Shown here piece by piece: positions 8,358 through 17,107 of a stretch of 34,243 nucleotides of DNA. The translations under genes and the position numbers were made by a program. Each line of letters begins with the position of its first letter. Position 1 is the stretch's first letter. Source of the stretch: Candidatus Gastranaerophilales bacterium (lineage in GTDB: Bacteria; Cyanobacteriota; Vampirovibrionia; Gastranaerophilales; Gastranaerophilaceae); NCBI GenBank assembly GCA_944322685.1, contig CALUPP010000013.1:1-34243 (forward strand), given 5' to 3'. The notes under the pieces are model-generated. The model saw nothing but the letters and a program-made list of their open reading frames with translations, was not told where the DNA came from and ran no database searches.

Positions 8358-9656
8358 ATGAGCGAAAGCAGCAAAACAGACGTAATAGTAGTCGGAGCGG
8401 GTCCTGCGGGCGTCAGTGCGGCGATTACGGTTGCCAGGGGCGGAAAAAAGGTTGTGCTCGTGGAAAGAGGCAATTTTTCCGGCTCAAAAAACGTCTACGG
8501 AGGCGTAATTTACTCGCATGCCGCGCAAGAAATCTTCCCGAACTTTAAAGAAGCGCCAATCGAGCGCTTTGTGAACAACAAAAGCTTCATGCTCCTGTCT
8601 GAATACGACAGCACAACGATTTCTTACAAAAATTCGCTCACGGAGGACGGCTCTTTCATCGCTTTGCGGGCAAAATGGGACAAATGGTGCGTTGAACAGG
8701 CAAAAAAAGAGGGTGTTTATCTTGCTCCGGATACAACCGTGCGGAATTTGATTGTTGAAAACGGCGATGTTGTGGGGATTGAAACGGATTTGGAGAAATT
8801 TTATGCGGATATTGTCATTCTCGCGGATGGCGCAAATTCGCTTCTGGCGGAACAAATCGGCTTGAAATCCAAACCGAAAACAAAACAGGTCGTTCTGGGG
8901 GTAAAAGAGGTTCTGAAGCTGCCGTCAGCCGTTATTGAGCAGCGTTTTGGGCTTATTGACGGAAAAGGCGCCGAATTTAAGATTGCCGGAGGGCCGCTTG
9001 CAGGGCTTTTTGCGATGGGTTTGATGTTTACGAACAAAGAATCCGTAGCAATCGGCATCGGCGCGTCGCTTGACGATTTAAAAAGCAAAAAAATCGCGCC
9101 CTATGAGCTTCTTGAGGATTTGAAGCATCATCCGTCGATTGCACCGTTGATAAAAGACGGCGAATTGATTGAGTATTCGGCGCATTTGATACCCGAGGGC
9201 GGAATCGAGCCGCTGCCAAAGCTCTACGCAAACGGCGTAATGGTTACGGGCGACGCTGCTGCGCTTGTGAACAACGTGCATTTTGAGGGAACGAACCTCG
9301 CAATGTTCAGCGGAAAATTCGCCGGAGAAACAGCGCTTGAGGCGATTGAAAAGAACGATTTTTCAGCGAACATGCTCTGTCTTTATGAGAAAAAGCTCCA
9401 AAACAGCTTCGTGATGAAAGATTTAAGGACTTACAAAGATGTTGTGAAGCTGGTTTCAGGTCGAACGGAGTCATTTTTGGGCTATTATCCGCAGAAAGTC
9501 AACGAATTTTTCGAGATTTTCACCTCCGCGAACGGAATCGAGAAAAAATCGCTGTTTGTGAAATTTACAAAAAACTTTTTCTGCAAAAGAAGCCTTGCCG
9601 AGCTTTTTAGCGACGCAATTACGGGTATAAAATTGATTTTCGGGGTGCTGAAATGA
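8358..9656 (+). CDS. fixC: FixC-family flavoprotein (ETF-quinone oxidoreductase type)
   Basis: 432 residues. The N-terminal dinucleotide-binding motif VIVVGAGPAGVSAA (GAGPAG at 13-18) with E37 in LVERG binds FAD. A second FAD motif, VMVTGDAAALVNNVHFEGTNLAM (about 295-317), is typical of FixC and the ETF-QO/geranylgeranyl-reductase group. In the known FixABCX complexes, FixC passes electrons between the FixAB flavoprotein and quinone or ferredoxin. It overlaps fixX by 4 bp (ATGA) and so is translationally coupled. fixA and fixB are not adjacent, so the electron donor must be encoded elsewhere or differ. Confidence 0.9.
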   Translation: MSESSKTDVIVVGAGPAGVSAAITVARGGKKVVLVERGNFSGSKNVYGGVIYSHAAQEIFPNFKEAPIERFVNNKSFMLLSEYDSTTISYKNSLTEDGSFIALRAKWDKWCVEQAKKEGVYLAPDTTVRNLIVENGDVVGIETDLEKFYADIVILADGANSLLAEQIGLKSKPKTKQVVLGVKEVLKLPSAVIEQRFGLIDGKGAEFKIAGGPLAGLFAMGLMFTNKESVAIGIGASLDDLKSKKIAPYELLEDLKHHPSIAPLIKDGELIEYSAHLIPEGGIEPLPKLYANGVMVTGDAAALVNNVHFEGTNLAMFSGKFAGETALEAIEKNDFSANMLCLYEKKLQNSFVMKDLRTYKDVVKLVSGRTESFLGYYPQKVNEFFEIFTSANGIEKKSLFVKFTKNFFCKRSLAELFSDAITGIKLIFGVLK

Positions 9657-9925
9657 GCGATTTGGATAAAAAACTTTACAAAAACACTTTCAAAACTTCG
9701 CAGACAAGCCATCTTCACCCCGATGATGAACAATGCTTGCAATGTTTGGAAAAGGTGTGTACAATTATATGTCCGGCAAAGGTTTACAATTACAACGAAT
9801 CAGAAAAAAAACTCACTGTAAGCTACGAAAAATGCCTTGAGTGCGGTGCATGCCGGATTGCCTGCAAATATATAAAATGGAACTATCCCGAAGGCGGAAA
9901 AGGCGTGGTTTACAAAAACAGCTAA
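9653..9925 (+). CDS. fixX: FixX-like ferredoxin
   Basis: 90 residues. Cysteines lie at 28, 31, 36, 40 (CLQCLEKVCTIICP) and 61, 64, 67, 71 (CLECGACRIAC), followed by the family tail W-x-YP-x-GG-x-GV. The second set is a normal [4Fe-4S] ligand pattern; the first has irregular spacing, so one or two clusters are possible. It is the obligate partner of FixC, to which it is fused by an ATGA overlap. In FixABCX systems FixX carries the low-potential or quinone-directed electron. Confidence 0.9.
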   Translation: MSDLDKKLYKNTFKTSQTSHLHPDDEQCLQCLEKVCTIICPAKVYNYNESEKKLTVSYEKCLECGACRIACKYIKWNYPEGGKGVVYKNS

Positions 9926-9946
9926 ATCGCAGCAAAGGAGAGAGGT

Positions 9947-10330
9947 ATGAAAGAAGAATACAGCGAAAACTACCGCCGCTGGTACGACAAAGACCCGGTT
10001 TTGTCGCGTTCAATGCGCACTTTGCGCGAATCTGACGACGAAACACAGATAAAAGTCGCCCTGAACCTCATTAAAATCATCATTGAACACAACATTTCGG
10101 AAAATACCTATTCCGCAGTTGAGGATATCATGGCAGCTGTCGAAGACGGAACAATAGAAAAGGGCAAAAGCAGGTGGTATGATATTGACAGCACGGTCAG
10201 AACCGCAATAAACATGCTGGAAAACAGCCCCGAAGTCGTTCAAAAGTCCGTAGCCAAAGAAATGGCGCAAATGGTTATCGATTCGATAACAAAAGAAGAA
10301 GACGAAGACGACGAGGAAGAAGAAGTTTAG
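9947..10330 (+). CDS. hypothetical acidic helical protein
   Basis: 127 residues; I do not recognise a family. There is no signal peptide or membrane segment. The body is predicted helical with two related halves: TQIKVALNLIKIIIEHNISE followed by YSAVEDIMAAVEDGTIEKGKSRWYD, then TVRTAINMLENSPEVVQKSVAKEMAQMVIDSI. It resembles an alpha-solenoid or bundle. The last dozen residues are almost all Asp/Glu. A strong ribosome-binding site (AAAGGAGAGAGG) precedes the ATG 21 bp after fixX, so it is probably cotranscribed with fixCX. Confidence 0.75.
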   Translation: MKEEYSENYRRWYDKDPVLSRSMRTLRESDDETQIKVALNLIKIIIEHNISENTYSAVEDIMAAVEDGTIEKGKSRWYDIDSTVRTAINMLENSPEVVQKSVAKEMAQMVIDSITKEEDEDDEEEEV

Positions 10331-10395
10331 CTTTGCAGTCCTTAAATAAGCTCAAAGCGGCGAAAATTCGTCGTGATTCTGCAAAAATTCGGAAT

Positions 10396-10418
10396 TGTAG
10401 AGTTTATAAAGTTCTACA
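10396..10418. promoter_or_regulatory. inverted repeat upstream of recJ
   Basis: TGTAGA (10396-10401) and TCTACA (10413-10418) flank an AT-rich centre, 18 bp before the recJ ATG. The size and position fit an operator at the recJ promoter. There is no clear ribosome-binding site before recJ. Confidence 0.35.
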
Positions 10419-10435
10419 TTATAAAAAGTTGAAAT

Positions 10436-12793
10436 ATGCAAAAGATTTGGGAAATTAAAGAGGCAAAAGAAGCTCCGAAAGAGCTAATCGACCTATGCGG
10501 CAGCGCAATAACAGCCGGACTGCTTTTGCAGCGCGGAATTGACACGGTTGAAAAGGCAAAAAATTTTCTAAATCCCGACAAAATGAAGATTTCAAAGCCT
10601 GATGCCTTTGTTGACATGAAAAAATCCATCGAAAGAATCGACAGGGCAATCAAAAACGGCGAAAAAATAATCATCTGGGGCGATTTTGACTGCGACGGGG
10701 TCACGTCGACCGCTCTTATGCTGAAAACGCTTAGATTTCTTGGGGCAAATGTTTCTTATTACGTTCCGACCAGAGAATTTGAAAACCACGGGCTGAATAC
10801 AAAAGCGCTGGTTAAACTTATCGCAAAAGAAAGGGCAAAACTGCTCATAACAGTGGATTGCGGGATAAGCAACGCGGAAGAAGTCAAATTTTTGAACGGT
10901 TTTAAGACGGATATAATCATTACCGACCACCATGAGGCGCCCGAAACCATTCCCGACGCTTTTTCAATAATAAATCCGAAAGCTCCGGGCTCACTTGACG
11001 AAAATTTGCCGCTCGATGTGATAGAATCGCTGAATTACCTTGCGGGAGTAGGGGTCGCATTCAAACTTGCCTGCGCGCTGCTTGAATTTTATGAAAAATA
11101 TGATTTTGTGCAGGAGCTTTTGCCGCTCGTTGCAATCGGAACGATTGCGGACGTGGTTCCGCTTTTGGGCGAAAATCGTTCTTTCACGACAACAGGGCTG
11201 AAACTCATTAGCGGAGGCAAAAATCCCGGAATTCAAAAACTTTTGAAAATTGCGGGATATTCGCCCGAAAACATCAACTCTGAAAATGTAGCTTTCGGAA
11301 TCGCCCCGCGAATCAACGCAGCAGGGCGCCTTGACACCGTAGAAAATGCGCTGAATCTGCTGATTTGCGACAATGATGCGCAGCTTGAGGTCTATGCACA
11401 GACTCTGGACAACTACAACCGCATCCGCCAGAGCCTTTCGGACACAATTTACGAAGAAGCCGTCGAACAGCTCCAAAACGAACCGCCCTCAAACTCAATT
11501 ATACTGTTCAAAGAAGACTGGCACGTCGGAATAATCGGGATTGTGGCCTCACGGATAGTGGAAAAATTTTACAAGCCCGTTTTTCTCATGACAAAAGACC
11601 AAAATACCGGTTTTATACGCTGCTCGGCCAGGAGCGTGCCCGGAGTGCATGCTCAAAAGGTGATTGAAGAAAACAGCAGCCGGCTTGCGGGGTTCGGAGG
11701 GCATGCATTGGCTGCCGGACTGTTTTTCAGCCCTGAAAAAATCAGTTTTGAAGAATTAAAAAAGGGGCTTGCGGCTTCTATTGACGCAATTGTCGAACAA
11801 AACCCGATAAAGCCCGTTGTAAACGTAGATATAGAGCTTTCTCCGGACGATTTGAACTTTGAGCTGATGACGGAAATCGAAAAACTCCAGCCATTCGGCG
11901 CCGGGAACGAAAATCCGGTTTTTGCCGTAAAAAATCTTACGCTGAAACAGGCAAATGTCATGGGAGCGAACCAAAATCACCTAAAAATCTTCTGCACGGA
12001 CGATTCCGGCCGAGAATTTGAGTGCGTGCGCTGGAACCATTCAAAACTAAACATCCCGCAGGGAGTGAAAATTGACCTTGCTTTTTACCCGAAAGTAAAT
12101 AATTTCAACGGCGCAACAACACTTCAGCTGGATGTTCAAGACATAAAATCCGACGCAATCAAGGAAGAATCCGGCTTAAAACTGCTCGACCACCGCAAAA
12201 AAACAGGTATTTTTGACCAAATTTGCGATTATCTTTTGAGTACAAAGCTAAAAACAGCGATTTTCAGCGAAAACAGGGAAATTTCCAAAAATCTTTCCAA
12301 ATACAAGGTTATGGGCGAACGGCTTGCGGACAGAATCAACTTGCCTGTGTGCGCGCAGGTGATGTTTTTTGATTATCCGCCCTCATTTGAGGTTCTGGCG
12401 GCGATTTGCAGAAAATCCCAGGCAAAAGTTCTTCATTTTATGAATTTTGAGAACAAAAAAATCGATGAGGAAGCCGTTTTGAAAAATATTTCGGGAATGC
12501 TGAAATATGCGTCAAACAACCGCGGCGGGCAGGTCAGCCTGAACGAAATTTCCGGATTTTTGGGCATTACTAACGAAGCTGCCGAACTTTGCATCGACAT
12601 GTTTGAATCGCTAGGCATGATTGAGGTTTTAGAGAGGACAAATGACCTGATAAAACTGAAATTTATTAATGCGCTGGGGTACTCAAAAATCAAAGAATCC
12701 GAGCTTTTCGACGAACTCAAAGCAGAACTCGCAAAAATCTACGATTTTCGGGAATTTCTCGCATCTTGCGATTTGGATGAACTGAAAATATAA
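10436..12793 (+). CDS. recJ: single-stranded-DNA-specific 5'-3' exonuclease RecJ
   Basis: 785 residues, like the long Firmicute/cyanobacterial form rather than the 577-residue E. coli enzyme. It degrades 5' ends of ssDNA in recombination and mismatch/base-excision repair. DHH phosphoesterase motifs: DFDCDG (83-88), the DCG region near 141 and ITDHHEAP (DHH 164-166); the DHHA1 motif GGHALAAG starts at 421. An OB-fold region follows, then a C-terminal extension from about 560 of the kind found in the longer RecJ proteins. The N-terminal extension before the DHH core is normal. The next gene has its own promoter. Confidence 0.95.
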   Translation: MQKIWEIKEAKEAPKELIDLCGSAITAGLLLQRGIDTVEKAKNFLNPDKMKISKPDAFVDMKKSIERIDRAIKNGEKIIIWGDFDCDGVTSTALMLKTLRFLGANVSYYVPTREFENHGLNTKALVKLIAKERAKLLITVDCGISNAEEVKFLNGFKTDIIITDHHEAPETIPDAFSIINPKAPGSLDENLPLDVIESLNYLAGVGVAFKLACALLEFYEKYDFVQELLPLVAIGTIADVVPLLGENRSFTTTGLKLISGGKNPGIQKLLKIAGYSPENINSENVAFGIAPRINAAGRLDTVENALNLLICDNDAQLEVYAQTLDNYNRIRQSLSDTIYEEAVEQLQNEPPSNSIILFKEDWHVGIIGIVASRIVEKFYKPVFLMTKDQNTGFIRCSARSVPGVHAQKVIEENSSRLAGFGGHALAAGLFFSPEKISFEELKKGLAASIDAIVEQNPIKPVVNVDIELSPDDLNFELMTEIEKLQPFGAGNENPVFAVKNLTLKQANVMGANQNHLKIFCTDDSGREFECVRWNHSKLNIPQGVKIDLAFYPKVNNFNGATTLQLDVQDIKSDAIKEESGLKLLDHRKKTGIFDQICDYLLSTKLKTAIFSENREISKNLSKYKVMGERLADRINLPVCAQVMFFDYPPSFEVLAAICRKSQAKVLHFMNFENKKIDEEAVLKNISGMLKYASNNRGGQVSLNEISGFLGITNEAAELCIDMFESLGMIEVLERTNDLIKLKFINALGYSKIKESELFDELKAELAKIYDFREFLASCDLDELKI

Positions 12794-12813
12794 CGATTTT
12801 TTAGCCTTTTTGC

Positions 12814-12843
12814 TTGCACGCAACGGCTGTATTGGTGTACAAT
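12814..12843 (+). promoter_or_regulatory. promoter of the nucleotidyltransferase-aroF unit
   Basis: TTGCAC (12814-12819), an 18-bp spacer and TACAAT (12838-12843), in the 76-bp gap after recJ. Confidence 0.6.
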
Positions 12844-12869
12844 GTTTTCTATAAAATTGGAGATGAATA

Positions 12870-13877
12870 TTGATTAAAAAAGCAATGGTTATGGCCGCGG
12901 GCGTAGGCTCAAGGCTTGATCCGCTGACAAAAAATATCCCAAAACCGCTTGTTCCCGTAGCAAATTTGCCTGTTATGGATATTTTGCTTCAAAAACTCGT
13001 CGCCTACGGAATCACCGAAGTTATTGCGAACACTCACTACCTCGGCGGGCAAATCAGCAGCAGGTATGAAAGTTTTTTGCCAAACCGGCTGAATTTCACT
13101 TCAATTCATGAAGAAAATCTCTCAGGAACTGCCGGCGGGGTTAAAAAGTGTGAATTTTTCTTTGAAAATGAGGACGATTTCCTTGTTTTGAGCGGCGACG
13201 GGCTCCATGATGCGCAATTAGATAAGATTATTGAATCGCATTTAAACAGCGGATGCATTGCCACGATGGCAGTTGTGCCTGTTGCGCATGAAGAAGTCTG
13301 CAATTATGGCGTTGTCGTTGCGTCCGGGAACAATATTGTCCAAGAATTCCAAGAAAAGCCGCCTGTTGAGCTTGCAAAAAGCAATTTGATTAACACGGGC
13401 ATTTATGTGTTCAAAAAAAGGATTTTTGACTACATACCCGAGGGTGAAAAATACGATTTTGCCAAAAATGTGTTCCCGTCCTTGATGGAAGCGGGCGAAA
13501 AAATTCATACTTGCAAAATCAACGGCTACTGGTCGGATATCGGAACGCTGGAGCAATACAAACAGTCGAATTTTGACGCTTTGGACGGAAAAGTAAGCAT
13601 TCCCGGGTTTACGCCAGTCAAAACGGCTCATGGTGTATGCGCAATCGGAAAAAATTGCGAAATTTCACCCTCAGCGCTCATAAAAGGGAAGTGCGTAATC
13701 GGAAATAACTGCAAAATCGGTGAAAAAGCGGTGATTGAAGATTCAATTTTGTGGGACAACACCGAAATCGCGCCGGGCTGCATTGTTAAAAACTGCATGT
13801 TCTCAAAAAACAGCCTGGTAGAAACAAGTTATGAAAACAAAATCGCTGCATTGGATAAAATAGCGCAAACAGTATAG
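12870..13877 (+). CDS. NDP-sugar pyrophosphorylase with left-handed beta-helix tail
   Basis: 335 residues from a TTG start with GGAG 7 nt upstream. The nucleotidyltransferase signature AAGVGSRLDPLTKNIPKPLVPV (about 9-30) and the LSGDGLHD metal/nucleotide site mark an enzyme that makes an NDP-sugar from NTP and a sugar-1-phosphate. The C-terminal 90 residues (GKNCEISPSALIKGKCVIGN, then NCKIGEKAVIEDSILWDN) are hexapeptide repeats. The closest general type is mannose-1-phosphate guanylyltransferase or glucose-1-phosphate nucleotidyltransferase, but the substrate cannot be assigned. It probably feeds envelope glycan synthesis. It is followed 15 bp later by the DAHP synthase. Confidence 0.9.
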   Translation: MIKKAMVMAAGVGSRLDPLTKNIPKPLVPVANLPVMDILLQKLVAYGITEVIANTHYLGGQISSRYESFLPNRLNFTSIHEENLSGTAGGVKKCEFFFENEDDFLVLSGDGLHDAQLDKIIESHLNSGCIATMAVVPVAHEEVCNYGVVVASGNNIVQEFQEKPPVELAKSNLINTGIYVFKKRIFDYIPEGEKYDFAKNVFPSLMEAGEKIHTCKINGYWSDIGTLEQYKQSNFDALDGKVSIPGFTPVKTAHGVCAIGKNCEISPSALIKGKCVIGNNCKIGEKAVIEDSILWDNTEIAPGCIVKNCMFSKNSLVETSYENKIAALDKIAQTV

Positions 13878-13892
13878 TCAGGAGCATTAATA

Positions 13893-14957
13893 ATGATTAT
13901 TGTAATGGAACCAAAAGCCACAAAAGAACAAATCAACGCGGTAAAAAACAATCTCGAAACCAAAGGGTTCAAAATAATCGTCAACGAGGGCGATGTGATG
14001 ACGGTTCTCGCCGCAATAGGCGACAAAAGGCTTGTTGATCCGGCTTCCATTGCATCATTTGACGGGGTAAGAGAGGTAAAACTTATCCAGGAGCCCTACA
14101 AACTCGCCTCCAGAGAGGGAAAAGAAGATGACACGGTCATAGAATTCCCAAACGGTGTGAAAGTCGGCGGTTTGGAGCGTCCTGTTATGATGGTCGGGCC
14201 ATGCTCGGTTGAAAAAGATTTTGAGGGGCTTTTAAAAGTCGCTCAGGCAGCAAAAGAGATGGGATGCCAGTTTTTACGCGGCGGTGCGTTCAAACCGAGG
14301 ACCTCGCCCTATGAATTTCAGGGTTTGGAGGGAAAAGCGCTTGAATATCTCGCAAAAGCCCGCGAAATGACCGGTCTTTTGGTTGTTACCGAAGTTATGG
14401 ATACGGCCGACGTTGATTTGGTGGAAGAATATGCGGATCTTATACAAATCGGCGCAAGAAACATGCAAAATTTTAAACTTTTGAAAGCAGTAGGAAAATG
14501 CAGCAAGCCCGTGCTTCTAAAACGCGGCGGAGCGGCGACAATCAGGGAGTTTCTCCTTGCGGCCGAGCATATCATGTGCAACGGGAACGAAAAAGTCATC
14601 CTCTGCGAGCGCGGTGTAAAGGGTTTTGACTCGACTTTCACGCGAAATACGCTGGATATTGCAGCTATTCCGATAATCAAGAAATATTCTCATCTCCCAA
14701 TCATCGCAGACCCGAGCCATGGCACGGGAAGAAGATATCTTGTCGAACCAATGGCCAAAGCAGCGCTGATTGCGGGTGCAAACGGCATTATGATTGAAGT
14801 TCACCACGATCCCGAGCATGCATCCTCTGACGGAGCGCAGAGTTTGACAATTGAGCAGTTCAAAGAAACCCAGCGCAGGCTGAACAAGCTCATCGGGCGC
14901 ATTGATTACGACAATCAGGTTGAAAAAGCGGCAAGAGTAAAGGCAAAATTGCAGTAA
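13893..14957 (+). CDS. aroF: 3-deoxy-7-phosphoheptulonate (DAHP) synthase, type I beta
   Basis: 354 residues. It condenses phosphoenolpyruvate and erythrose-4-phosphate, the first step to aromatic amino acids. Residues 1-70 form a ferredoxin-like N-terminal domain, as in the Thermotoga-type enzyme where it mediates feedback inhibition. The catalytic barrel shows [54 protein letters not shown] and SSDGAQSLT, which supply the PEP, sugar-phosphate and metal ligands. An AGGAG ribosome-binding site precedes the ATG. It is cotranscribed with the sugar nucleotidyltransferase, a pairing without an obvious metabolic link. Confidence 0.95.
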   Translation: MIIVMEPKATKEQINAVKNNLETKGFKIIVNEGDVMTVLAAIGDKRLVDPASIASFDGVREVKLIQEPYKLASREGKEDDTVIEFPNGVKVGGLERPVMMVGPCSVEKDFEGLLKVAQAAKEMGCQFLRGGAFKPRTSPYEFQGLEGKALEYLAKAREMTGLLVVTEVMDTADVDLVEEYADLIQIGARNMQNFKLLKAVGKCSKPVLLKRGGAATIREFLLAAEHIMCNGNEKVILCERGVKGFDSTFTRNTLDIAAIPIIKKYSHLPIIADPSHGTGRRYLVEPMAKAALIAGANGIMIEVHHDPEHASSDGAQSLTIEQFKETQRRLNKLIGRIDYDNQVEKAARVKAKLQ

Positions 14958-14971
14958 TTTCTCTAAAAATC

Positions 14972-14985
14972 ATACAAATTTGTAT
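14972..14985. promoter_or_regulatory. 14-bp perfect palindrome ATACAAATTTGTAT
   Basis: A perfect dyad in the 111-bp gap between aroF and the HExxH protein gene. The length and AT-rich symmetric form suit a dimeric repressor site. Confidence 0.4.
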
Positions 14986-14998
14986 CATTTTGTAAAAA

Positions 14999-15020
14999 AT
15001 TTCTTTTTTTTTAAAGAAAT
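14999..15020. terminator. AT-only hairpin after aroF
   Basis: ATTTCTTT (14999-15006) pairs with AAAGAAAT (15013-15020) around a T-rich loop. Without GC pairs or a following T tract it is a weak terminator, but it is the only candidate between aroF and the next gene. Confidence 0.3.
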
Positions 15021-15068
15021 CTGTAAAAATGCCGATAATTATTTTGTGTGATGATTTTGGAGAAATAA

Positions 15069-16925
15069 ATGCCCCATGAAGATTTTATAAAACTTCCAAA
15101 CGGAAAGAAAATTTTTCTGAAAGATTCATACGGAAAAGTCAGTATTGATGAAATGCCCAAAAGAAGCAGCCTCAGGAGCATATTTTCGGCTTTTAACCAT
15201 ATACCCGATGCTAAATTGAATTCCAAAGAAACAAGCTCAATATTTAACACGTTAAAGGAATTTGCGGCGCAAGACGGAAACAACGAGCTCAGTTACACAG
15301 AACTTGAAAATTTTATCAAACAAACCTGCCCCGAGAATTTTTACGGAACGATAAAACCTGATGATATGTTGAAATTTTTGGAGCTTGTGCAGAAAAAATC
15401 AGACGAATCTTTAAAAAATGTGCACAAAAGCCAAATTCATCCCGAAAATTCGTTAGAAAAATTCTTTCCCGAATTGAGTTTTCTTGATTTAGGGGTAGAC
15501 AACAACATTGATGCCCAAAAATTAAGCTTTGAAGAGATTAAAAAACACTTTCCCGATGAAAAGTATGAAATCGTCATGGATTTACCATCTCCAGACGATG
15601 CGGGAATGCTGACAGCAAAAGAAACGCTGAGGATTATCAACAAAGTAACCCAAAAAGAAGTCCTATCCTTTGAAAATAGCGCAGATTCAAGTATTTCAAT
15701 TGAGGTTTTTGATGAAAAAACCGGCAAAAATTTTCTGATATATGCACACGACGATGATATTGATATCAGAGATGATAACTATAACTACATATCAATCGAG
15801 GACGGAAAAGTGAGCGATTTAGCTCTCGGCGATGAGATTTATTTCTTTGACGAGGGCATTTTAGAAACAATTATGAGTAAAAACTCAGTCAAAACCATTG
15901 AAAATGGTATTGTTGTTAAAGAAAAAACAATACACCAAATATCAGAATCCAAACACACTGATATTTCTGAAAAATTAGCGAAGTTTTTTGACAGTGAAAA
16001 TTCAAATCCGGAGGAATTTGCAAAATTAATCGAAAATTCCGTAAAAAATAACACAATCGGTAATGATATGGACGATTATTTTGCCAAAACAGGACGAGAG
16101 CTGACGGATGATATTCAAAATTCAAAAATTCCGGAAAAACTAAAGCAAGAATTGCTAAACTCAATTTGCGAGCCTTATATAGATTCAAACTACTATGACG
16201 CGCATAAAAAAGTCAATAGTTCAAGGATTTCAAACGAATATTACCGCTCGAAAAACGAATATTCAATAGAATATAACGGCCCGATAGTCAATGTTTTCAA
16301 CAAAACAACAGGTGAAAGCAGAAGAATTAACCTAAAATCCCTAATAAACATAGAATACCGCTCAAAAAACGCACAAAAACGCAGCCTAAAAACACTGCAA
16401 GAGTTGCCCGGAGAGGTTTTTGAAAATATGGCTGCCGAAATCAGGCAAATTCGCGGTATGAAAAAAGAAGAACAATACTCTGAAACAGACAAAATAAAGG
16501 CAGCCGCATTTTACAGCCAAGATACAATAACTGCACCTTATTTGCGCCCCGGCACTCTCATTCATGAACTTGCTCATGGAATAGATAATATTAAAGAGAA
16601 AGAAAGTGTCATATTCCAATCCGAAAAAGGAAAATTTAAGGAAATCTATGACAAATGCATACAAAAGCTTGAAAATTCGGGCCGAAAAACATTTGATGAC
16701 CAAAATCCAATGAAAGGTAACTTTAAAGGGATATTTGGCGGCGCAACAAATTATGCTACGTACAATGAAGCCGAGGCATTTGCGGTTTGTATGCAGATTT
16801 TAATGGGAGCTGAGAACACAGATACAAAATTTGTCAAAAAATACATGCCAGAACTCATTGAAGCAGCAAAAGAACTGTACCTGGAAACCCGCCAAAAGCC
16901 GGAAAGCGAAAGACGCGCGTTTTAG
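15069..16925 (+). CDS. large orphan protein with C-terminal HExxH zincin-like domain
   Basis: 618 residues; I do not recognise the full-length family. There is no signal peptide or membrane segment. The C-terminal domain has a zinc-protease motif, TLIHELAHGIDN (H499, E500, H503), and a downstream glutamate in ATYNEAEAFAVCMQ (E567/E569). This arrangement resembles the catalytic domain of anthrax-lethal-factor-like (ATLF) zincins. The N-terminal third has several 12-residue loops like degenerate EF-hands: 43-54 (N-x-I-x-D-A-K-L, E54), 67-78 (AQDGNNELSYTE) and 174-185 (SPDDAGMLTAKE). The middle is Lys-, Asn- and Ile-rich. The DNA is visibly more AT-rich than its neighbours, suggesting acquisition. 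The ribosome-binding site is GGAG 6 nt before the ATG. It could be a toxin, an effector or a housekeeping protease; the active-site motif is clear but the role is unknown. Confidence 0.8.
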   Translation: MPHEDFIKLPNGKKIFLKDSYGKVSIDEMPKRSSLRSIFSAFNHIPDAKLNSKETSSIFNTLKEFAAQDGNNELSYTELENFIKQTCPENFYGTIKPDDMLKFLELVQKKSDESLKNVHKSQIHPENSLEKFFPELSFLDLGVDNNIDAQKLSFEEIKKHFPDEKYEIVMDLPSPDDAGMLTAKETLRIINKVTQKEVLSFENSADSSISIEVFDEKTGKNFLIYAHDDDIDIRDDNYNYISIEDGKVSDLALGDEIYFFDEGILETIMSKNSVKTIENGIVVKEKTIHQISESKHTDISEKLAKFFDSENSNPEEFAKLIENSVKNNTIGNDMDDYFAKTGRELTDDIQNSKIPEKLKQELLNSICEPYIDSNYYDAHKKVNSSRISNEYYRSKNEYSIEYNGPIVNVFNKTTGESRRINLKSLINIEYRSKNAQKRSLKTLQELPGEVFENMAAEIRQIRGMKKEEQYSETDKIKAAAFYSQDTITAPYLRPGTLIHELAHGIDNIKEKESVIFQSEKGKFKEIYDKCIQKLENSGRKTFDDQNPMKGNFKGIFGGATNYATYNEAEAFAVCMQILMGAENTDTKFVKKYMPELIEAAKELYLETRQKPESERRAF

Positions 16926-17107
16926 GACGCGAATTTTTACAAAAACAAGAATGAATTTATTATTTGGCACTTGTGAAGTACGTTTATCGCCGGAAATTAA
17001 AAAATGTCCAAAAGATAAAGCCCAAAACAGTCCCTATAACGGTTTTTTACATAATTTCATAAAATTTGCGCTTTAAAACATCAAATCGCGTCCCAAAACG
17101 GCCAAAA

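Noticed and set aside
16926-17107. Gap between the HExxH gene and ruvA checked for a terminator or small gene
   Set aside because: No stable GC stem with a T tract and no frame with a ribosome-binding site was found.
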